NCBI GenBank assembly: GCA_963704155.1
Contig: CAVPHF010000042.1
Location: 1-64,000, forward strand
Reading direction: 5' to 3'
DNA: 64,000 nucleotides
Source of the DNA: Thiohalocapsa sp963704155
GTDB lineage: Bacteria; Pseudomonadota; Gammaproteobacteria; Chromatiales; Chromatiaceae
Each line of letters begins with the position of its first letter. Within the stretch, counting starts at the first letter, position 1. Made by a program: the position numbers and the translations under genes. This document shows positions 61,230 through 64,000 of the stretch, piece by piece. The notes beneath the pieces are model-generated. The model saw only the letters and a program-made list of their open reading frames with translations, was not told the origin of the DNA and searched no databases.

Positions 61230-61735
61230 TGGAACATCTCCAGCAGAGGGTCTTCATAGCGGTGCTTCAGTTCGCGGCAAAGCGCTTGCGCCTGCTCGGG
61301 GCAATCACCGCCGTCCATCCTGTGAATCAACAGGACGCGGCCCGACTGCTCCGGCGTTCGTCTCAGATCCGCCGCCAAGGTACCCGGCGTCAGGGAGATG
61401 GTGCTCATGAGCAGATAGACGGCAAACGGGTCGACGAGGGTCAGCCGATACTCGACGAAGCCGGGGCGCACGCGCCGCCGGGGATTCAGCACCAGCAAGG
61501 CGACACTGAAGTTCGCGACAACGATGTCGACGCAGAGCCGAACCAGATAGGGAAACAACAGCCATGGCCGACGTGGGCGTCGGCGTTGCGGCCAAAACCT
61601 TCCGGTCATTGCGGTGATGGAAACAGCGAGCACCGCACCGAACAGGATCTGTCCCGGCGCGACACTGCCCACGAGCAACAACCAGAGCGCGAGCAGCGAC
61701 AAGGCGCTGAGGGGAAACTGCATCCATCGCGTCAT
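61226..61735 (-). CDS. mnhE: Multisubunit Na+/H+ antiporter subunit E
   Basis: A complete 169-residue protein: MTRWMQFPLSALSLLALWLL, GQILFGAVLAVSITAMTGRF, YLVRLCVDIVVANFSVALLV, VEYRLTLVDPFAVYLLMSTI SLTPGTLAADL, and HRMDGGDCPEQAQALCRELK. This is the MnhE pattern: two or three helices and a soluble C-terminal domain. Overlaps mnhD and mnhF by four bases each (ATGA), implying translational coupling. Confidence 0.92.
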   Translation of the reverse strand: MTRWMQFPLSALSLLALWLLLVGSVAPGQILFGAVLAVSITAMTGRFWPQRRRPRRPWLLFPYLVRLCVDIVVANFSVALLVLNPRRRVRPGFVEYRLTLVDPFAVYLLMSTISLTPGTLAADLRRTPEQSGRVLLIHRMDGGDCPEQAQALCRELKHRYEDPLLEMFQ

Positions 61736-63348
61736 GGTTGAAGACCCTCTGTCCGAGCCGAGACCGCTTGTGACGTCGGCACCAGGGCCGCGACCGCGGC
61801 AACATAGTCGCTGTTGTCCAGGGTCTGGCGCGCGGTCGCCAGCGTGAACGCCGTCAATGGGCCGGCAAACAGCATCAGCAACGGGCTCGCCGAAAGCAGG
61901 CCGATGGTGGCCACCAGCGCGCCGCGTTCCAATCCCCCTGCCGATCCCACGGCCGATCTAACGGCCGACGAGGACCGAGCGATGGCCGTCGGCCGAGCTC
62001 GCTCGCTACCTCGCCCACGCCAGAGCAACAACACCCCGGCACGGGACAGGCCGAGTAGCACCAGCATGCTGGACCCGAGCACGGCCCCCCAGACCCACGG
62101 CCAGGTAGCGGAGTCGTTCAGGGGCGCGGCATCCTTGACCGCGTCCAAGATCAGGACCTTACCGAGGAAGCCGCTGAGCGGAGGCAGACCGGCGATGGCA
62201 AGCGCGCCGAGCAGGAACAAGGGGGCCAACACCGCGGCCGACGGCGGTCGATCGCCGATGACCAGCCGCCCGCCCTGCGCGCGGCCCGCGGCCACCAGAT
62301 CGGCGAGCAGGAACAAGCCACCGGTGATCAGCGTCGTGTGGATCAGGTAGTAGAGCGCCGCTCCAAGCCCGTCGCTGGTCCCCGGTGCAATACCCGCCAG
62401 CAGCGTTCCAATCGACACCATCACCAGATACGCGATCATCGGGCGCAGACTCGCACTGGCCATGACGCCGAGGCTGCCCGCGGCAATGGTCAGCACGGCC
62501 GCCAGGGTTAGGATCAGCCCCAGCGGTGCGAGGATGGGTTGGCCGGGACCGACGGCGGCCAACAGGATGAGCAGACGCAACAGGGCATAGACGCCGACCT
62601 TGGTCAGAATCGCGAACAGCACCGCAACCGGTGCAGCAGCAGCCGCATAGGCAGGCACCATCCAGGCATGCAGCGGCAGCAACGCCGCCTTAAGCGCGAA
62701 CACCGCGACCAACAGCATGCCACCGGCGCCGGCCAGCGCCGCATCGGCCGGCGCCAGACTTGCAAGCTCGCTGGCCAGATGCGCCATATTGAGGCTGCCG
62801 GCCGCGGCATAGATCATCGCCGCTCCCATCAGAAACAGCGATGATCCGATCAGATTCAGCACAACGTACTGCAAGGTGGCACGGGTCCGCGCCGCCCCGC
62901 CGCCGTGCAGCAGCAGGCCGTAGGATGCGATCAACAACACCTCGAAAAACACAAACAGATTGAACAGGTCTCCAGTCAGGAAGGCACCGGCCAGCCCGAA
63001 CAACTGAAACTGAAACAGGGCATGAAAGTGGCGACCGCGGGCATCGCTGCCGTCGGTCGCGGACAGCAGCGAGGCGACTGCGAGCAGCCCGGTCAGCGTT
63101 AGCATCAGCGCCGACAATCGGTCGCAGACCAAGACGATGCCGTAGGGCGCGGGCCAATCGCCGATCAGCGTCGCGGTGACGCCGCCCTGGATGCTCTGTG
63201 CCAGCAGCCCGAGGGCCGTGGTCAGAAAGATCAGGGCGCCGCCGATGCCGATTGCGCGTTGCAGGTTGATCGGTAGCCGCGAGCCCAGCAGCAGCAATGC
63301 GCCCAGGCTCAAGGGCACAAGCAGCGGAACCAGCAACACCGTGCTCAT
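61732..63348 (-). CDS. mnhD: Multisubunit Na+/H+ antiporter subunit D
   Basis: A complete 538-residue membrane protein with about 14 helices, related to complex I NuoM/N subunits. Landmarks are LFGLAGAFLTGDLFNLFVFF EVLLIASYGLL (conserved Glu), VAVFALKAALLPLHAWMVPA (key Lys), LRPMIAYLVMVSIGTLLAGI, and FLLGALAIAGLPPLSGFLGK. Start MSTVLLVPLLVPLSLGALLL at 63348; a longer frame upstream is antisense-free but lacks family similarity. Overlaps mnhE and mnhC by 4 bp. Confidence 0.93.
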   Translation of the reverse strand: MSTVLLVPLLVPLSLGALLLLGSRLPINLQRAIGIGGALIFLTTALGLLAQSIQGGVTATLIGDWPAPYGIVLVCDRLSALMLTLTGLLAVASLLSATDGSDARGRHFHALFQFQLFGLAGAFLTGDLFNLFVFFEVLLIASYGLLLHGGGAARTRATLQYVVLNLIGSSLFLMGAAMIYAAAGSLNMAHLASELASLAPADAALAGAGGMLLVAVFALKAALLPLHAWMVPAYAAAAAPVAVLFAILTKVGVYALLRLLILLAAVGPGQPILAPLGLILTLAAVLTIAAGSLGVMASASLRPMIAYLVMVSIGTLLAGIAPGTSDGLGAALYYLIHTTLITGGLFLLADLVAAGRAQGGRLVIGDRPPSAAVLAPLFLLGALAIAGLPPLSGFLGKVLILDAVKDAAPLNDSATWPWVWGAVLGSSMLVLLGLSRAGVLLLWRGRGSERARPTAIARSSSAVRSAVGSAGGLERGALVATIGLLSASPLLMLFAGPLTAFTLATARQTLDNSDYVAAVAALVPTSQAVSARTEGLQP

Positions 63349-63680
63349 TGCTCTTCCTCGCCTCGGCGCGCGTCCACCCGGTCGGAGCCCAGATCGTTCA
63401 GCGCCCGGAGCGCGAGCATCAGCACGAAGGCGGTCATGGCGAAACCGATCACGATCGCGGTCAACACCAATGCCTGCGGCAGCGGGTCGGTATAGGGCGG
63501 GCCGGTACCGATCAGCGGCGCCTGGTTGACGGACAGTCCACCGGACGCGAACACGAAGAGATTGACAGCATAGGACAACAGCAGCAGGCCGAGCACGACG
63601 GAGTAGCTCCGCGCGCGCAGCAGCAGATAGACGCCGCACCCCGTCAATAGGCCGATCGATGCGGCAACCAACCATTCCAT
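63345..63680 (-). CDS. mnhC: Multisubunit Na+/H+ antiporter subunit C
   Basis: A 111-residue NuoK-like protein with three helices: MEWLVAASIGLLTGCGVYLL, YSVVLGLLLLSYAVNLFVFA, LPQALVLTAIVIGFAMTAFV. It contains SGGLSVNQAPLIG in the first loop. ATG at 63680 follows GGAGG by 6 bp. As read, the frame continues without a stop into the upstream mnhB, probably because of a frameshift there. Confidence 0.92.
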   Translation of the reverse strand: MEWLVAASIGLLTGCGVYLLLRARSYSVVLGLLLLSYAVNLFVFASGGLSVNQAPLIGTGPPYTDPLPQALVLTAIVIGFAMTAFVLMLALRALNDLGSDRVDARRGEEEQ

Positions 63681-64000
63681 CACAGGGCCTCCGCGGGGCG
63701 ACCGGGCGGCGCCGCGGTCGCGCCGGGATCGGCCAGTCCGATCACCGAGCACATCACCGGGCACATCAACGGCCGCGTCGCCGGACGCGCCCATGGTCCC
63801 GCCAAGGCGCCCCAAGGTCTCCAGGATCAGCAGCAAGGTGCCGGTGACGACCAACAGCACGCCGACATCGAACGCGAGCGTGCTGGAGAGCTTCAGCTCG
63901 CCGAACAGGGGCAGCGACCAGTGGACCGACGCACTGGTCAGAAACGGTCGACCGAACAAGAGTGCACCCGCCCCGGTGCCAAGCGCGAGCCATAGCCCGG
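63676..64000 (-). CDS. mnhB: Multisubunit Na+/H+ antiporter subunit B (or AB), C-terminal part
   Basis: The gene enters from beyond the right edge. FGRPFLTSASVHWSLPLFGE, LKLSSTLAFDVGVLLVVTGT and LLLILETLGRLGG form the end of MnhB. In the read frame no stop occurs before mnhC. In the +1 frame the tail reads GLADPGATAAPPGRPAEAL and stops at TGA overlapping the mnhC ATG, the expected arrangement. A single indel in about 63725-63790 would explain this. Confidence 0.82.

Noticed and set aside
63345..63959. Natural MnhB-MnhC fusion protein
   Set aside because: The junction keeps a ribosome site and ATG, and the +1 frame ends with a plausible MnhB tail overlapping that ATG, so an indel is the simpler explanation.

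Overview
The window is a 64 kb piece of a GC-rich proteobacterial genome. It has a DsrC/TusE-like sulfur-relay paralogue, CheB/CheR-fused hybrid kinases and typical gammaproteobacterial stress families. My best guess is a gammaproteobacterium, perhaps of the purple sulfur (Chromatiaceae-like) type, but no 16S rRNA or marker gene is present, so this is inference. There is no rRNA gene, no CRISPR array and no intact tRNA gene.

Layout. (1) 0-6.4 kb: small stress and membrane genes (frameshifted MBL-rhodanese, Fe superoxide dismutase, a TrkA-C membrane protein, a DsrC-like protein). (2) 6.4-9.9 kb: a 3.25 kb IS66-type element with a DruA-like (DUF4338) passenger, abutting a 253 bp MITE-like element. 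(3) 9.9-21.1 kb: fumC remnant, PRC-barrel and BON-domain proteins, an intact 1033-codon transaldolase-transketolase fusion, DUF3096, permease, LEA14-like, fasciclin and lipocalin genes. (4) 21.1-29.8 kb: a foreign island. It starts at a decayed tRNA-Arg(CCT) and carries hicAB remnants, an hsdR, a second partial hsdR, a DUF4143 ATPase, a GxxExxY nuclease-like gene, an ArdC tail and a UPF0175/DUF3368 toxin-antitoxin pair. (5) 29.8-33.7 kb: a group II intron whose reverse-transcriptase gene is itself interrupted by a second, intact group II intron. The outer intron is flanked by pieces of two unrelated genes (glgC and fic). (6) 34-54 kb: stress-associated genes (host attachment, PRC-barrel, BON, DUF1328, DUF1523, CsbD, PilZ, DJ-1, PhhB, FNT transporter, lipid kinase) mixed with truncated genes and two CheB-kinase hybrids that both lack a CheR domain. 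(7) 55-64 kb: a cation and membrane homeostasis block (two CaCA exchangers, EEP nuclease/phosphatase, phospholipase D-VTT fusion, and the mnhB-G part of a multisubunit Na+/H+ antiporter operon).

Two features run through the window. First, many conserved genes are broken by single-base frameshifts. Second, many genes are cut off or joined abruptly to other gene pieces (fumC, ybhB, cfa, lysR/yihY, AI-2E, host attachment, cheB hybrids). The frameshifts could be consensus sequencing errors. The large deletions cannot be explained by base-level error and mean either real decay and rearrangement or misassembly.

The strongest new observations are the nested group II introns with mismatched host exons, a 51-55 bp two-hairpin repeat whose four copies show compensatory stem changes, two MITE-like elements with shared ends, and the tightly overlapping GxxExxY / partial hsdR / ATPase / hsdR operon.
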